A stretch of 64,000 nt of DNA from Mesorhizobium sp. PAMC28654. Lineage in GTDB: Bacteria; Pseudomonadota; Alphaproteobacteria; Rhizobiales; Rhizobiaceae. The position numbers and the translations under genes are program-made. Under the pieces are notes generated by a model that was not told where the DNA came from, did no database searches, and worked only from the letters and a program-made list of their open reading frames with translations. Below, in pieces: positions 1-8,696 of the stretch (position 1 is its first letter; every line of letters begins with the position of its first letter). The DNA lies in NCBI RefSeq assembly GCF_020616515.1, contig NZ_CP085135.1, positions 2,170,001-2,234,000 on the forward strand, given 5' to 3'.

Positions 1-839
1 TGAAAGAAAACCCGATGGCGACGATCGTGGCCGGCGCGACGGATATCGGCCTGTGGGTCACCAAACGCCATATGCGGCTCCAGCACATCATCTCAGTGGG
101 CGAGGTTCGGGAATTGAAGCAGATCGTCGAGGAAACGGACCGCCTCGTCATCGGGGCCGCCGCAACCTATGACGAACTGCATGCCCCGCTGGAAGCGCAC
201 CACAAAGACCTCGGCGAGTTGGTCAGGCGGATCGGTTCGCAGCAGGTACGCAATCAGGCTACGATCGGCGGCAACATCGCAAACGGATCGCCGATCGGCG
301 ACGGCCCACCTGCCCTGATCGCTCTCGGCGCGATCCTTGTGCTCAACGGCATCGAGGGTCGGCGCGAACTTCCTCTCGAGGATTTCTTCGTCGCCTACGG
401 CAAGCAGGACCGGAGCCCGGGAGAGTTCGTCGAAGCGGTTATCCTGCCAAAGCTGCGGCCAAACCAGAAATTCGCCGCCTACAAGATATCCAAGCGCTTC
501 GACCAGGACATATCGGCGGTCTGCGGCGCCTTCGCCGTCAGCATCGCCAACGGGCTGGTGGACGATATCCGAATCTGTTTCGGCGGCATGGCGGCAACGC
601 CCAAGAGGGCCTCGGCTTGCGAAGCGGCCATCGTCGGCCAGCCGTGGTCCGAGCTGACGATTGAAAAGGCGGTTGTGAAATTGGCCGCGGACTACGCACC
701 CATGACGGACATGCGGGCCAGCTCGTCATATCGCAGCCGGGTCGCCGCAAATCTGCTTCGCAAGTTTCTCGTCGAAACCACGCAGGTCGATGCCGGCACG
801 AGAATCATCGAAACGGTGAGGTCCCGCGACCATGCATGA
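1..839 (+). CDS. xdhA: xanthine dehydrogenase small subunit XdhA, FAD domain (left-truncated)
   Basis: C-terminal part of the iron-sulfur/flavin subunit of a two-subunit bacterial xanthine dehydrogenase, which passes electrons from the molybdenum site of XdhB to NAD+ during purine breakdown in the cytoplasm. The frame is open to the left edge (codons in phase from base 3), so the first ATG at 15 is internal and the N-terminal 2Fe-2S domains lie outside the window. Visible are the FAD-binding motif VAGATDIGLWV at the edge, a second flavin motif ATIGGNIANGSPIGDG about 80 residues in, and a CO-dehydrogenase flavoprotein C-terminal domain (YKISKRFDQDISAV). The stop overlaps the xdhB start by 8 bases, so the two are translationally coupled. 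The family call is firm; substrate preference is inferred from the xdhAB arrangement. Confidence 0.9.
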   Translation, partial: KENPMATIVAGATDIGLWVTKRHMRLQHIISVGEVRELKQIVEETDRLVIGAAATYDELHAPLEAHHKDLGELVRRIGSQQVRNQATIGGNIANGSPIGDGPPALIALGAILVLNGIEGRRELPLEDFFVAYGKQDRSPGEFVEAVILPKLRPNQKFAAYKISKRFDQDISAVCGAFAVSIANGLVDDIRICFGGMAATPKRASACEAAIVGQPWSELTIEKAVVKLAADYAPMTDMRASSSYRSRVAANLLRKFLVETTQVDAGTRIIETVRSRDHA

Positions 840-3159
840 CGCCCGGCGACAGAACCCAACCGTCGACCGCATCCGAGGGGCGGTCCATGACAGGCTTCAG
901 CACGAAAGCGCCCGCAAGCATGTGACCGGCGCGGCCGAGTATATCGACGATCTGAGGGAGCCCGCCGGAACAGTCCAGATCCTGCCTGTTCGCAGTCCCG
1001 TCGCGCATGGGCGCGTGATTGCCTGCGATCTCTCGGCGGTCGAGGCTGCTCCTGGCATCGTCTGTGTGCTGACAGCCAAAGACATACCGGGCACCAATGA
1101 CTTCAGCCACGGCGGCACTGACGACGATCGTATCTTGTCGGACCAGCTCGTCGAATATGCCGGCCAGGTAATGTATGCCATTGTAGCGGAGGACATCCAC
1201 TCGGCGCGGCAGGCCGCCAGGCTAGCCAAGGTGCAGTTCGAGGAATTGCCTGTCATTCTGGATGTCGATGAAGCCGTGCGGCAGGAATTCTTTTTGGCGC
1301 CGCTGCGGACGCTGGCACGCGGTGACAGTGCCGGCGCGCTCGCTAGCGCGCCCCACCGCCTCAAGGGTCGCGTCTCCAACGGTGCTCAGGAGCACTTCTA
1401 CCTCGAAGGCCAGATCTCGCTTGCCGTCCCAGCGGAGGATGGCGCGGTAATGATCTACTGCTCCACCCAAGACCCGTCGGCCGTCCAGCATATCGTGTCC
1501 CGCGTACTGGGCGTCTCCTCGAGCCATGTCATCGTCGAGACCCGGCGCCTGGGCGGCGGCTTCGGCGGCAAGGAAACGATGGCGACGCATTTCGCCGCCA
1601 TCGCCGCCCTGGTGACGCGCAAGACGGGACGGCCGGCAAAATGCCGCCTGGACCGCGACGACGACATGTATATCACCGGCAAGCGCCACGAATTCTTCGT
1701 CGACTACGATGTTGGGTTCGACGGCGACGGCTTGTTGCTCGGCGTCGAACTCGATTTCCATGCGCGGTGCGGCAATTCGCTGGATCAGTCCGTTCCGGTC
1801 CTGAACAGGGCGCTGTTTCACGCAGACAATTGCTATTATCTACCGAATGTCCGCTTTACCGGATACGCATGCAAGTCGCATACGGTAACCGCGGTCGCCT
1901 TTCGCGGCTTCGGCAGCCCGCAGGGCATGTTTGCGATCGAGCGCGTCGTCGACGCCGTTGCCTATCATCTGGGGCTCGACCCCCTGGAAGTCCGCAAGCG
2001 GAATTTCTACCGTGACGGGTATGACACGACGCCGTTCAACGCCGTCGTGAAGGACAACATCCTGCACAGGCTGATCCCTGAGCTCGAGGCTTCGTCGGAC
2101 TATCACCAGCGCCGAGCCGAGGTCGCCCGGTTCAATGCGACCTCTCGCTATCTCAAAAAGGGCATTGCGCTGACGCCGATCAAGTACGGCATCGGTTTCG
2201 GGGTGAATTTTCTCAATCAGGCCGGAGCGCTTCTCCACGTCTATGAGGATGGATCGGTGATGCTCAATCACGGCGGCATCGAGATGGGCCAGGGCCTGTT
2301 TATGAAGGTCGCCCAAGTGGTGGCGCAGGAGCTTCAGATCGACGTCGACAACATCCGCGTAACCGCCACGTCGACCGACAAGGTACCGAACACGATGGCG
2401 ACGGCGGCGTCCTCTGGAACGGACCTCAACGCCGCCGCCGCGCAGATCGCGGCAGCCAAGATCAGGAGGCGAATTACCGAGTTTGCCGCCAGCCATTTCA
2501 AGGTGGCGGAAGACCAGGTCGTCTTCATGCCGAACCGCATCCGTATCGGCAATCAGGATATGCCCTTCCGGGAGGTGATTCACCTCGCCTACATGAATCG
2601 TGTCGCGCTCTCGGCTTCGGGGCACTACAAGTCGCCACTCAACCAATATGACTCGATAGCGCTGACGGGACAGCCGCACAGATACTATGTCTACGGTGCC
2701 GCGGTTGCCGAAGTGATCGTCGAGACACTTACGGGCGAGAACAAGGTGACGCGCGTCGACATTCTTCATGACGTGGGGAAGTCGCTCAATCCGGCAATCG
2801 ATTTCGGCCAGTTGGAAGGCGGCTTCATTCAGGGGATGGGCTGGATGACCACGGAAGAGATCGTCTGGGATCCAAAGGGCAGACTGACGACTCATGCCCC
2901 ATCGACGTATAAAATCCCCGCCTGCAGCGACCGGCCACGCGACCTGCGCATGGCGTTCGCGGAATGGAGCGAGAACTCGGTGGAATCGGTCTATAAATCG
3001 AAAGCCATCGGCGAGCCTCCTCTATGCCTCGGTATCTCCGTCTTCTCCGCATTGTGCGATGCGGTCAGGCAGACTCACCCTGACAGACCTTGGCCGGGGA
3101 TGAATGCGCCGGCCACTGCCGAGGCTATCTTGAACGCCATGGATCGGGCCGCCGAGTAG
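832..3159 (+). CDS. xdhB: xanthine dehydrogenase molybdenum-binding subunit XdhB
   Basis: Large subunit that carries the molybdopterin cofactor and oxidises hypoxanthine/xanthine to urate. At 775 residues it matches the usual XdhB length of about 777. Active-site landmarks are all present: GGGFGGKE with Glu248, the NRALFH segment with Arg326, AFRGFGSPQG (Arg358, Phe360), the GIEMGQG cofactor loop and GEPP with catalytic Glu728. By spacing, Glu248, Arg326 and Glu728 correspond to the substrate- and Mo-site residues of Rhodobacter capsulatus XdhB, so a true xanthine dehydrogenase is favoured over a generic CO-dehydrogenase-like protein. The maturation gene xdhC, often next in the operon, is not found downstream. 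Confidence 0.93.
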   Translation: MHDARRQNPTVDRIRGAVHDRLQHESARKHVTGAAEYIDDLREPAGTVQILPVRSPVAHGRVIACDLSAVEAAPGIVCVLTAKDIPGTNDFSHGGTDDDRILSDQLVEYAGQVMYAIVAEDIHSARQAARLAKVQFEELPVILDVDEAVRQEFFLAPLRTLARGDSAGALASAPHRLKGRVSNGAQEHFYLEGQISLAVPAEDGAVMIYCSTQDPSAVQHIVSRVLGVSSSHVIVETRRLGGGFGGKETMATHFAAIAALVTRKTGRPAKCRLDRDDDMYITGKRHEFFVDYDVGFDGDGLLLGVELDFHARCGNSLDQSVPVLNRALFHADNCYYLPNVRFTGYACKSHTVTAVAFRGFGSPQGMFAIERVVDAVAYHLGLDPLEVRKRNFYRDGYDTTPFNAVVKDNILHRLIPELEASSDYHQRRAEVARFNATSRYLKKGIALTPIKYGIGFGVNFLNQAGALLHVYEDGSVMLNHGGIEMGQGLFMKVAQVVAQELQIDVDNIRVTATSTDKVPNTMATAASSGTDLNAAAAQIAAAKIRRRITEFAASHFKVAEDQVVFMPNRIRIGNQDMPFREVIHLAYMNRVALSASGHYKSPLNQYDSIALTGQPHRYYVYGAAVAEVIVETLTGENKVTRVDILHDVGKSLNPAIDFGQLEGGFIQGMGWMTTEEIVWDPKGRLTTHAPSTYKIPACSDRPRDLRMAFAEWSENSVESVYKSKAIGEPPLCLGISVFSALCDAVRQTHPDRPWPGMNAPATAEAILNAMDRAAE

Positions 3160-3409
3160 GTCGTTTCAACGCCATGGCCGGAACGAGCCTGGGTTGAGGC
3201 ATGGAAGGTTTCGGTGCGCAAGGCCGCCTATCACAAGCAAAGCAAGGTCGCCTGCGCCGCCCAGCTGCCGCGCGCCACATAAAGCCGGAGCCAAGAGGAT
3301 AGCGATAATTAATTAACCCCGGCAAATGTTCAGATTTTGCACTGCGACAGGAGGAGGATGATAAGCCCTAGCCGGGCACTCAAACGGTGTCCCGAATACC
3401 TCCGCGTTC

Positions 3410-3541
3410 CAAGTCCAAAGCGGCGCCCGGGATGCACTGCACCTGGGAAAATCCGTCCATTGCGGGAGCTTCGCGACCTTCGATCGCAAGCTCGTCAAGG
3501 CCGCGAAGGCGGCGGGACATGAAAGCGTGCAAGAAGCATAG
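3410..3541 (+). pseudogene. VapC-like PIN-domain toxin, C-terminal relic
   Basis: No intact gene lies in the 424-base gap between xdhB and the next gene. One frame, however, reads DALHLGKSVHCGSFATFD and then RKLVKAAKAAGHESVQEA before a TAG stop at 3539-3541. This is the usual C-terminal end of a VapC toxin: the DALHL helix that carries an active-site Asp, followed by the FATFD strand with the last acidic residue. Nothing upstream in frame resembles the N-terminal half, and an in-frame TAA sits at 3362, so only about 40 residues survive. No antitoxin partner is recognisable. A dead toxin-antitoxin relic is the simplest reading; the similarity was judged by eye. Confidence 0.6.
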
Positions 3542-3583
3542 CGCCAGTTATACGCATTCCAACCCCAACGGATATGGAATCAC

Positions 3584-4819
3584 TCAGCGCCTTCGTCTCG
3601 GCTTCTCCAGCAGCGCCACCGCCTCGACATGCGGCGACCACAGGAACTGGTCGATCGGCGTCACGCTTTTCAAAGTGTAGCCACCATCAAGCAGGATGCG
3701 CAAATCTCGCGCCAGCGTCACCGGATTGCAGGATACCGCAGCGACAAGCGGAACATCCGAGCGGGCGATCTGCTTCGACTGGTCCTCGGCGCCAGCACGA
3801 GGCGGGTCGAACACAAGACCATCGAAGGCATTCAACTCCTTGAAGGTGAGCGGCCGGCGGAACAGGTCTCGGCGTTCGCCAGTCACCCGCTTCAGTCCTG
3901 TCGCGAAGCGTGATCCCCGGTCAAGCGCCGAAAGGGCGGCCGCGTCGCCTTCGACGGCATGGACTTCCGACTTCGCCGCAAGCCGCAGGGCAAAGCTGCC
4001 GCAGCCGGCGAAAAGGTCGGTGATCTTCTTGGCACGCTTCAGATGCCCGCTGACGATATCGGCCATGGTCTGCTCGGCGGCCTCGGTCGCCTGCAGGAAG
4101 GCGCCAGGCGGCACGGCGACAGCGACGCTGCCGAACATGACCACCGGCTTCCTTGGTTCGATGATGATCTCGTCATCTATGGACAGCCTGGCAAAGCCTT
4201 GCGCGATGACAAAATTGGCCGCGATGCGGCGCTGATGTTCGCCGAGCTTGCCGGATTCATGCACCGCGATATCAAGGCCCGAGCCAGTCACGGTGACGGC
4301 CAGCCGAAACGATTTGGTGGTGGCGCATACCAACTCGGCCAGCGCTTTCAGCTGACCCAGCGCGCTGACGATCTCGGGTAGCGAGATCGGGCATTCCGAT
4401 ATGGAAATGATTTCCGGCGACAGGTGGCGATTGAAGCCGAGCACCATGCCTGTTTCGGCGCGCCGAGCGGCAAGCACGACACGGCGGCGCGTGTGCGGTG
4501 CACAGGCGACCAGCTCGCCGACCTCGCAGTCGATGCCCTTCAAGGCGTGTACCACCTTGTCGCGTTTCCACTGGCGATAGGCATCGGCCTCGAGATGCTG
4601 GAGCGCGCAACCGCCACATTCCGTGAAATGGCGGCACGCGGGGTCGACGCGCAGCGACGAGGCCTCCAGCACAGCCATCAGCATGGCGCGGTCCCTTTCG
4701 CGTGCTGCGGTGACGACCTCGCCGGGCAGCGTGAAGGGAATGAACAGATCACCGCTCTCCGTCTCGGCTATGCCGTCGCCCTGGGAGCCAAGTTTCCTGA
4801 TGGTGAAGCGTGCGCTCAT
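3584..4819 (-). CDS. rlmD: 23S rRNA (uracil-5-)-methyltransferase, RlmD/RumA family
   Basis: SAM-dependent enzyme that makes 5-methyluridine in 23S rRNA. The 411-residue protein has an N-terminal TRAM-like domain, then four cysteines (Cys62, Cys68, Cys71, Cys143) whose spacing of 6, 3 and 72 equals that of the E. coli RumA 4Fe-4S ligands. The SAM motif DLFAGCGSF lies at 267-275, FDPPRAG near 336, and SCNP with the catalytic nucleophile Cys363. The ATG overlaps the stop of tlyA by 4 bases (ATGA), so it is the downstream partner of tlyA in one leftward transcript of two rRNA methyltransferases. RlmD versus a related RlmC/TrmA-like specificity cannot be settled by eye, but the cluster cysteines favour RlmD. 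Confidence 0.85.
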   Translation of the reverse strand: MSARFTIRKLGSQGDGIAETESGDLFIPFTLPGEVVTAARERDRAMLMAVLEASSLRVDPACRHFTECGGCALQHLEADAYRQWKRDKVVHALKGIDCEVGELVACAPHTRRRVVLAARRAETGMVLGFNRHLSPEIISISECPISLPEIVSALGQLKALAELVCATTKSFRLAVTVTGSGLDIAVHESGKLGEHQRRIAANFVIAQGFARLSIDDEIIIEPRKPVVMFGSVAVAVPPGAFLQATEAAEQTMADIVSGHLKRAKKITDLFAGCGSFALRLAAKSEVHAVEGDAAALSALDRGSRFATGLKRVTGERRDLFRRPLTFKELNAFDGLVFDPPRAGAEDQSKQIARSDVPLVAAVSCNPVTLARDLRILLDGGYTLKSVTPIDQFLWSPHVEAVALLEKPRRRR

Positions 4820-5589
4820 CGATCCTTGATCCCACCCAGCAGGAATTCGCGATTACCGTCACCGCCTTCGATGGGTGACAGGTGCAGCCCGAGCGAACGC
4901 CAGCCGGGAACGGCGTCCAGCCAGTCCTGCAGCAGGCCAGCGACACGGGCGGCATCATAGGGATCCTGCAACAGGCCGCCCTTGCCTATCGCTTCCCTGC
5001 CCGCCTCGAATTGCGGCTTGACCAGGAATACGGCACCCGCACCGGCCCCGGCGATGGCGAGCGCCGGCGGCAGCGCCAGTTTCAGCGAGATGAAGCTCAC
5101 ATCCGAAACGATGAAGTCAGGAATGCGATCGCCGAGATCGGCGACTGTGAGATCGCGCGCGTTCAACCCTTCGATGACCGTCACGCGCGGATCAACGCCA
5201 ATATCGGGATGCATCTGCCCATGGCCAACATCGAGAGCCGTGACATGGGAAGCGCCGCGTTCGAGCAAGACCTGGGTGAACCCGCCAGTCGAGGCGCCGA
5301 TGTCGAGCGCCTCACGGCCAGCCGGACCGAGGCCGAAATGGTCGAGCCCCGCGATCAGCTTGAGCGCCGCACGTGAAACGTAGCCCTGGGCCGGGTCATC
5401 GACCGCAATGATGCATTGGCGCTGGACGGTCTGACCGGGCTTGCGGGCAAGGACGCCATCAACCGTCACCGTGCCACGTTCCACCGCGTCACGGGCACGC
5501 GAGCGGCTGGCAAACAAGCCGCGCTCGACGAGGAGTTCGTCGAGCCGCTGGCGTGTGCTGGCTGGCTGCGGGGAGTTCATGACCTTCAT
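4816..5589 (-). CDS. tlyA: TlyA family rRNA (cytidine-2'-O)-methyltransferase
   Basis: A 257-residue protein with an N-terminal S4 RNA-binding domain (RLDELLVERGLFASRSRARD, about residues 14-75) and an FtsJ-like Rossmann methyltransferase domain. The SAM motif ALDIGASTGGF and the catalytic set of 2'-O-methyltransferases (Lys in SRAALKL, Asp in VSDVSF, Lys in LVKPQF, Glu in GNREFLL) are visible. TlyA proteins methylate 16S and/or 23S rRNA; the old name hemolysin A is misleading. A second ATG three codons in (at 5580) is an alternative start. The gene is coupled to the rlmD-like gene by a 4-base overlap. Confidence 0.88.
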   Translation of the reverse strand: MKVMNSPQPASTRQRLDELLVERGLFASRSRARDAVERGTVTVDGVLARKPGQTVQRQCIIAVDDPAQGYVSRAALKLIAGLDHFGLGPAGREALDIGASTGGFTQVLLERGASHVTALDVGHGQMHPDIGVDPRVTVIEGLNARDLTVADLGDRIPDFIVSDVSFISLKLALPPALAIAGAGAGAVFLVKPQFEAGREAIGKGGLLQDPYDAARVAGLLQDWLDAVPGWRSLGLHLSPIEGGDGNREFLLGGIKDR

Positions 5590-5751
5590 TGGCGAAAGCC
5601 GGCGGCGAAGGCAAGGACATTGAGGCGTGACAAGGATATCGATCCAAAACGGGCGAACGCATCAGACCGCTGCTGAGCATGTTGAATATCGCTAGGGGTC
5701 GGGCACAATGTCCGGGGACGGGATGCCGTTTGCAGTTGGTAGGGAGGCAGG

Positions 5752-6153
5752 ATGCTGACAGGACGCTGTCATTGTGGTGCTGCTCACTGGACGCTGGAGG
5801 GTGATCCCGGGTCGATCACGGCCTGCAATTGCACGCTTTGCAGTCGCTACGGCGCGCTCTGGGCTTACGACTATGTCGACGAACGTATCCGCGTTGCGGG
5901 ACCGATGAGCGTCTATAGGCGCGCCGGAAAGGATGCTCCTTCGCTTGAGATCCTGTTCTGTCCGACATGCGGCTGCGTCCTGGCCTGGCGTGGTTTGCGC
6001 GCAAGTTCCACCGGCCGGACCCGGATAGCCGTCAATATCAGGCTTGCGCCGCCCGAGGCCGTCGCCGACCTTGCGATCGACCATTTCGATGGCCTTGAGA
6101 CATTCGAGGACCTGCCGAGTGACGGCCGGTGCGTGCGCGACATGTGGTTCTAG
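5752..6153 (+). CDS. GFA/CENP-V domain zinc-binding protein
   Basis: A 133-residue single-domain protein of the glutathione-dependent formaldehyde-activating (GFA, CENP-V/Mss4-like) fold. The two zinc sites are clear: GRCHCGA (Cys6, Cys8), ACNCTLC (Cys25, Cys27, Cys30) and FCPTCG (Cys70, Cys73). The start is supported by a strong GGGAGG sequence just upstream. The substrate of most family members is unknown, and true GFA activity should not be assumed. It stands alone on the plus strand between leftward genes. Its TAG stop lies inside the left end of the 110-bp repeat that follows, so the repeat supplies the end of the frame. Confidence 0.85.
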   Translation: MLTGRCHCGAAHWTLEGDPGSITACNCTLCSRYGALWAYDYVDERIRVAGPMSVYRRAGKDAPSLEILFCPTCGCVLAWRGLRASSTGRTRIAVNIRLAPPEAVADLAIDHFDGLETFEDLPSDGRCVRDMWF

Positions 6154-6257
6154 AGCGGTTCATCGTTTCACGGAAACGCAGAACAGCTCTTTCTCTTTGT
6201 TTTAACGCAATTTCAGACGGAAAACCGCTACGCACTTTTCCTGTAATTGCTCTAGAA
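6148..6257. repeat. 110-bp intergenic palindromic repeat with TTCTAGAGC ends
   Basis: A compact element bounded by a perfect 9-bp terminal inverted repeat, TTCTAGAGC at 6148-6156 and GCTCTAGAA at 6249-6257. Inside is a strong hairpin (CGTTTC-ACG-GAAACG at 6164-6178) nested in a GAGCGGTTC/GAACAGCTC arm, then an A/T-rich tract and a second GCAATT/AATTGC pairing. It has the look of the short repeats scattered between genes in rhizobial genomes; copy number here cannot be counted. It sits between two convergent genes and provides the TAG stop codon of each, and may also end transcription from both sides. Confidence 0.65.
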
Positions 6258-6548
6258 AATCGTCCGCGAAACCTGACGCTCGACGGCCGGCATCAGACCG
6301 TCATTGCCATTGCCGGAAGCTTCCTTGTGCGGCTCGGCCGCGGCGGGCATTGCTGGCTGCGGCGTGGCATCCGGCAGGACCACCAGTTGAGGCGCTTGCT
6401 TGTAGGAGAAGCCACCACGGATGCCGCCGATCTTGCCGGCGACAATGTCCTTCACCGCCTTTTCGAGGTTGCGGTCATAGCGCGTTTCGGCCCCTGCCGG
6501 TGCGCCAACAGCCAGCAAGAAGGCCATGGCGCCCAGAAACGTCTTCAT
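6252..6548 (-). CDS. small exported protein of unknown function
   Basis: A 98-residue protein that begins with a signal peptide (MKTFLGAMAFLLAVGAPAGA, cleavage likely after AGA). The mature part has a basic segment (EKAVKDIVAGKIGGIRGG) and a Pro/Ala-rich tail. The ATG at 6546-6548 was chosen over an upstream extension because the signal peptide starts there and a GGGAGAC ribosome site precedes it. Its last codons TTC TAG lie within the right end of the adjacent repeat. A TTAA-N7-TTAA site lies about 90 bases upstream, which suggests CtrA control. I do not recognise the family. Confidence 0.6.
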   Translation of the reverse strand: MKTFLGAMAFLLAVGAPAGAETRYDRNLEKAVKDIVAGKIGGIRGGFSYKQAPQLVVLPDATPQPAMPAAAEPHKEASGNGNDGLMPAVERQVSRTIF

Positions 6549-6637
6549 TCTCGCTGTCTCCCTGCCTGGGCGTTTTTTAGCAGGGCGCCGTTGAAAACGG
6601 CCAAGAGACACGGTAAGCAAAACGCCAAAAGTCAGCG

Positions 6638-6652
6638 TTAACAATAGGTTAA
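6638..6652. promoter_or_regulatory. CtrA-type binding site (TTAA-N7-TTAA)
   Basis: TTAA at 6638-6641 and TTAA at 6649-6652 are separated by exactly seven bases, the spacing of the full CtrA cell-cycle regulator site in alphaproteobacteria. It lies about 90 bases upstream of the small exported protein and just past the stop of dxs, so the exported protein is the likely target. Two TTAA half-sites at this spacing are uncommon by chance in such GC-rich DNA, but one match is only suggestive. Confidence 0.5.
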
Positions 6653-6695
6653 TAAATCAAGTAGGCAAACTGATTCAAACCCTTCAGGCTTTGAG

Positions 6696-8609
6696 TCAGG
6701 CGCGCTGTGCGCGGACCGCGTGTCCGAGCGCGGTGAATACGGTGCGCACGATGCCGGCGGCATCCAGTCCCGCATCGGCATACATCTTCTCGGGCTTGGC
6801 GTGGTCGGTGAATGCGTCGGGCAGCACCAGCGGGCGCACTTTCAAGCCGCTTTCCAGCAGTCCGTCATGGGCGAGGAACTGCAGCACGTGGCTGGCGAAG
6901 CCGCCGACCGCGCCCTCCTCCACCGTGACCAGAACCTCGTGCGAGCGAGCCAGCCGCCGGATCAGATCCTCGTCGAGCGGCTTGGCGAAACGAGCGTCGG
7001 CGACCGTGGTGGAAAGCCCCGCCGCGCCAAGTTCTTCGGCGGCCATGAGGCAATCCTGCAACCGCGTACCGAAGGACAGCAAGGCAACCTTGGTGCCCTC
7101 CCTGACGATCCGGCCCTTGCCGATCTCGAGAACCGAGCCACGTTCCGGCATGTCGACGCCGACGCCGTTGCCGCGCGGATAACGGAAGGCAATCGGACCA
7201 TCATCGTAGCTTGCCGCCGTGCGCACCATGTGGCGAAGCTCAGCCTCGTCCGCCGCCGCCATGACGACAAAACCGGGCAGCGTCGCCAGGAAGGTCGTGT
7301 CGAAAGCGCCGCAATGAGTGGCACCATCGGCGCCAACGAAGCCGGCGCGATCGATGGGGAAACGCACCGGCAGCTTCTGGATCGCAACGTCGTGGACGAC
7401 CTGGTCGTAAGCGCGCTGCAGGAAGGTCGAATAGATGGCGGCAAAGGGCTTGTAGCCTTCCGTGGCGAGACCTGCGGCGAAGGTCACCGCATGCTGCTCG
7501 GCAATGCCGACATCGAAGGTCCTTGACGGGAATGCTTCACCGAACAGGTCGAGTCCGGTGCCGCTGGGCATGGCTGCGGTGACGGCGACGATACGATCGT
7601 CCTCACGAGCTTCCCGGATCAGGCTTTCAGCGAAGACCTTGGTGTAGGCCGGCGCGTTGGCAGGCGCCTTGGCCTGCGCGCCGGTGATGACATCGAACTT
7701 GTTGACGCCGTGATACTTGTCGGCGGCGGCTTCCGCCGGCGCGTAACCCTTGCCCTTCTGGGTGACGACATGGATCAGCACCGGGCCCTTGCCATTGTCG
7801 CGCACGTTCTTCAGCACCGGGATAAGGTGCTCCAGATTGTGACCGTCGATCGGCCCGATATGACAAAAACCCAGTTCCTCGAACAGCGTGCCGCCCGTGA
7901 CGTAGCCGCGTGCATGCTCGACCGCCCGGGTGATGGCGCGATCGGCGCGTTTGCCGAGATAGGAGGTCAGCTTCTTGCTGAAATCGCGGAGACCGACATA
8001 GGTCTTGCCCGATGCCAGGCGCGCCAGATAGGCGCTCATGGCGCCGGTCGGCGGTGCGATCGACATGTCGTTGTCGTTGAGGATAACGATCAGGCGGGCG
8101 TCGAGCGCGCCTGCATTGTTCATCGCTTCATACGCCATCCCGGCCGACATTGAGCCGTCGCCGATGATGGCGATGACGTTGTTGCGCCCGCCCGAGAGGT
8201 CGCGGGCGACGGCCATGCCGAGGCCGGCGGAGATCGAGGTCGATGAATGCGCCGCACCGAAGGGATCATATTCGCTCTCGACGCGCCGGGTGAAGCCGGA
8301 CAGGCCCCCTTCCTGTCGCAGCGTGCGGATACGATCGCGGCGGCCGGTCAGGATCTTGTGCGGATAGGCCTGATGGCCGACGTCCCAGATCAGCCGGTCG
8401 TCCGGCGTGTTGAAGACATAATGCAGCGCAACCGTCAGTTCGACCACGCCAAGGCCCGCGCCGAGATGCCCGCCGGTGAGAGAAACCGCGTCGATCAGCT
8501 CGGCGCGAAGCTCGGATGCCAATTGCGGCAGATCGTTCTCGGCAAGCGTGCGCAGGTCGGCCGGAATGCGGACCTTGTCGAGAAGCGGCGTATGCGGGGT
8601 TGCGTTCAC
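6696..8609 (-). CDS. dxs: 1-deoxy-D-xylulose-5-phosphate synthase
   Basis: First enzyme of the MEP isoprenoid pathway, a cytoplasmic thiamine-diphosphate enzyme that condenses pyruvate with glyceraldehyde 3-phosphate. The 637-residue length is normal. The protein shows the substrate-binding His of TGGHLG (48), His79 in [10 protein letters not shown], the ThDP/Mg motif [16 protein letters not shown] at 150-165 and the catalytic Glu in [15 protein letters not shown]. It provides precursors for the polyprenyl diphosphate synthase and UbiA steps encoded further on, and for the pathway that also uses IspE (50.1 kb). Neighbouring xseB two genes upstream recalls the xseB-dxs linkage of many proteobacteria. 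Confidence 0.96.
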   Translation of the reverse strand: MNATPHTPLLDKVRIPADLRTLAENDLPQLASELRAELIDAVSLTGGHLGAGLGVVELTVALHYVFNTPDDRLIWDVGHQAYPHKILTGRRDRIRTLRQEGGLSGFTRRVESEYDPFGAAHSSTSISAGLGMAVARDLSGGRNNVIAIIGDGSMSAGMAYEAMNNAGALDARLIVILNDNDMSIAPPTGAMSAYLARLASGKTYVGLRDFSKKLTSYLGKRADRAITRAVEHARGYVTGGTLFEELGFCHIGPIDGHNLEHLIPVLKNVRDNGKGPVLIHVVTQKGKGYAPAEAAADKYHGVNKFDVITGAQAKAPANAPAYTKVFAESLIREAREDDRIVAVTAAMPSGTGLDLFGEAFPSRTFDVGIAEQHAVTFAAGLATEGYKPFAAIYSTFLQRAYDQVVHDVAIQKLPVRFPIDRAGFVGADGATHCGAFDTTFLATLPGFVVMAAADEAELRHMVRTAASYDDGPIAFRYPRGNGVGVDMPERGSVLEIGKGRIVREGTKVALLSFGTRLQDCLMAAEELGAAGLSTTVADARFAKPLDEDLIRRLARSHEVLVTVEEGAVGGFASHVLQFLAHDGLLESGLKVRPLVLPDAFTDHAKPEKMYADAGLDAAGIVRTVFTALGHAVRAQRA

Positions 8610-8696
8610 GGGTGCTCAGGCTTTCTGTTCATCGGCCGGATAGGCCGCCGGCTGGCGAAAGTAAATGCGTGTCAGTGACGCGGATCAGCCGTGGCC

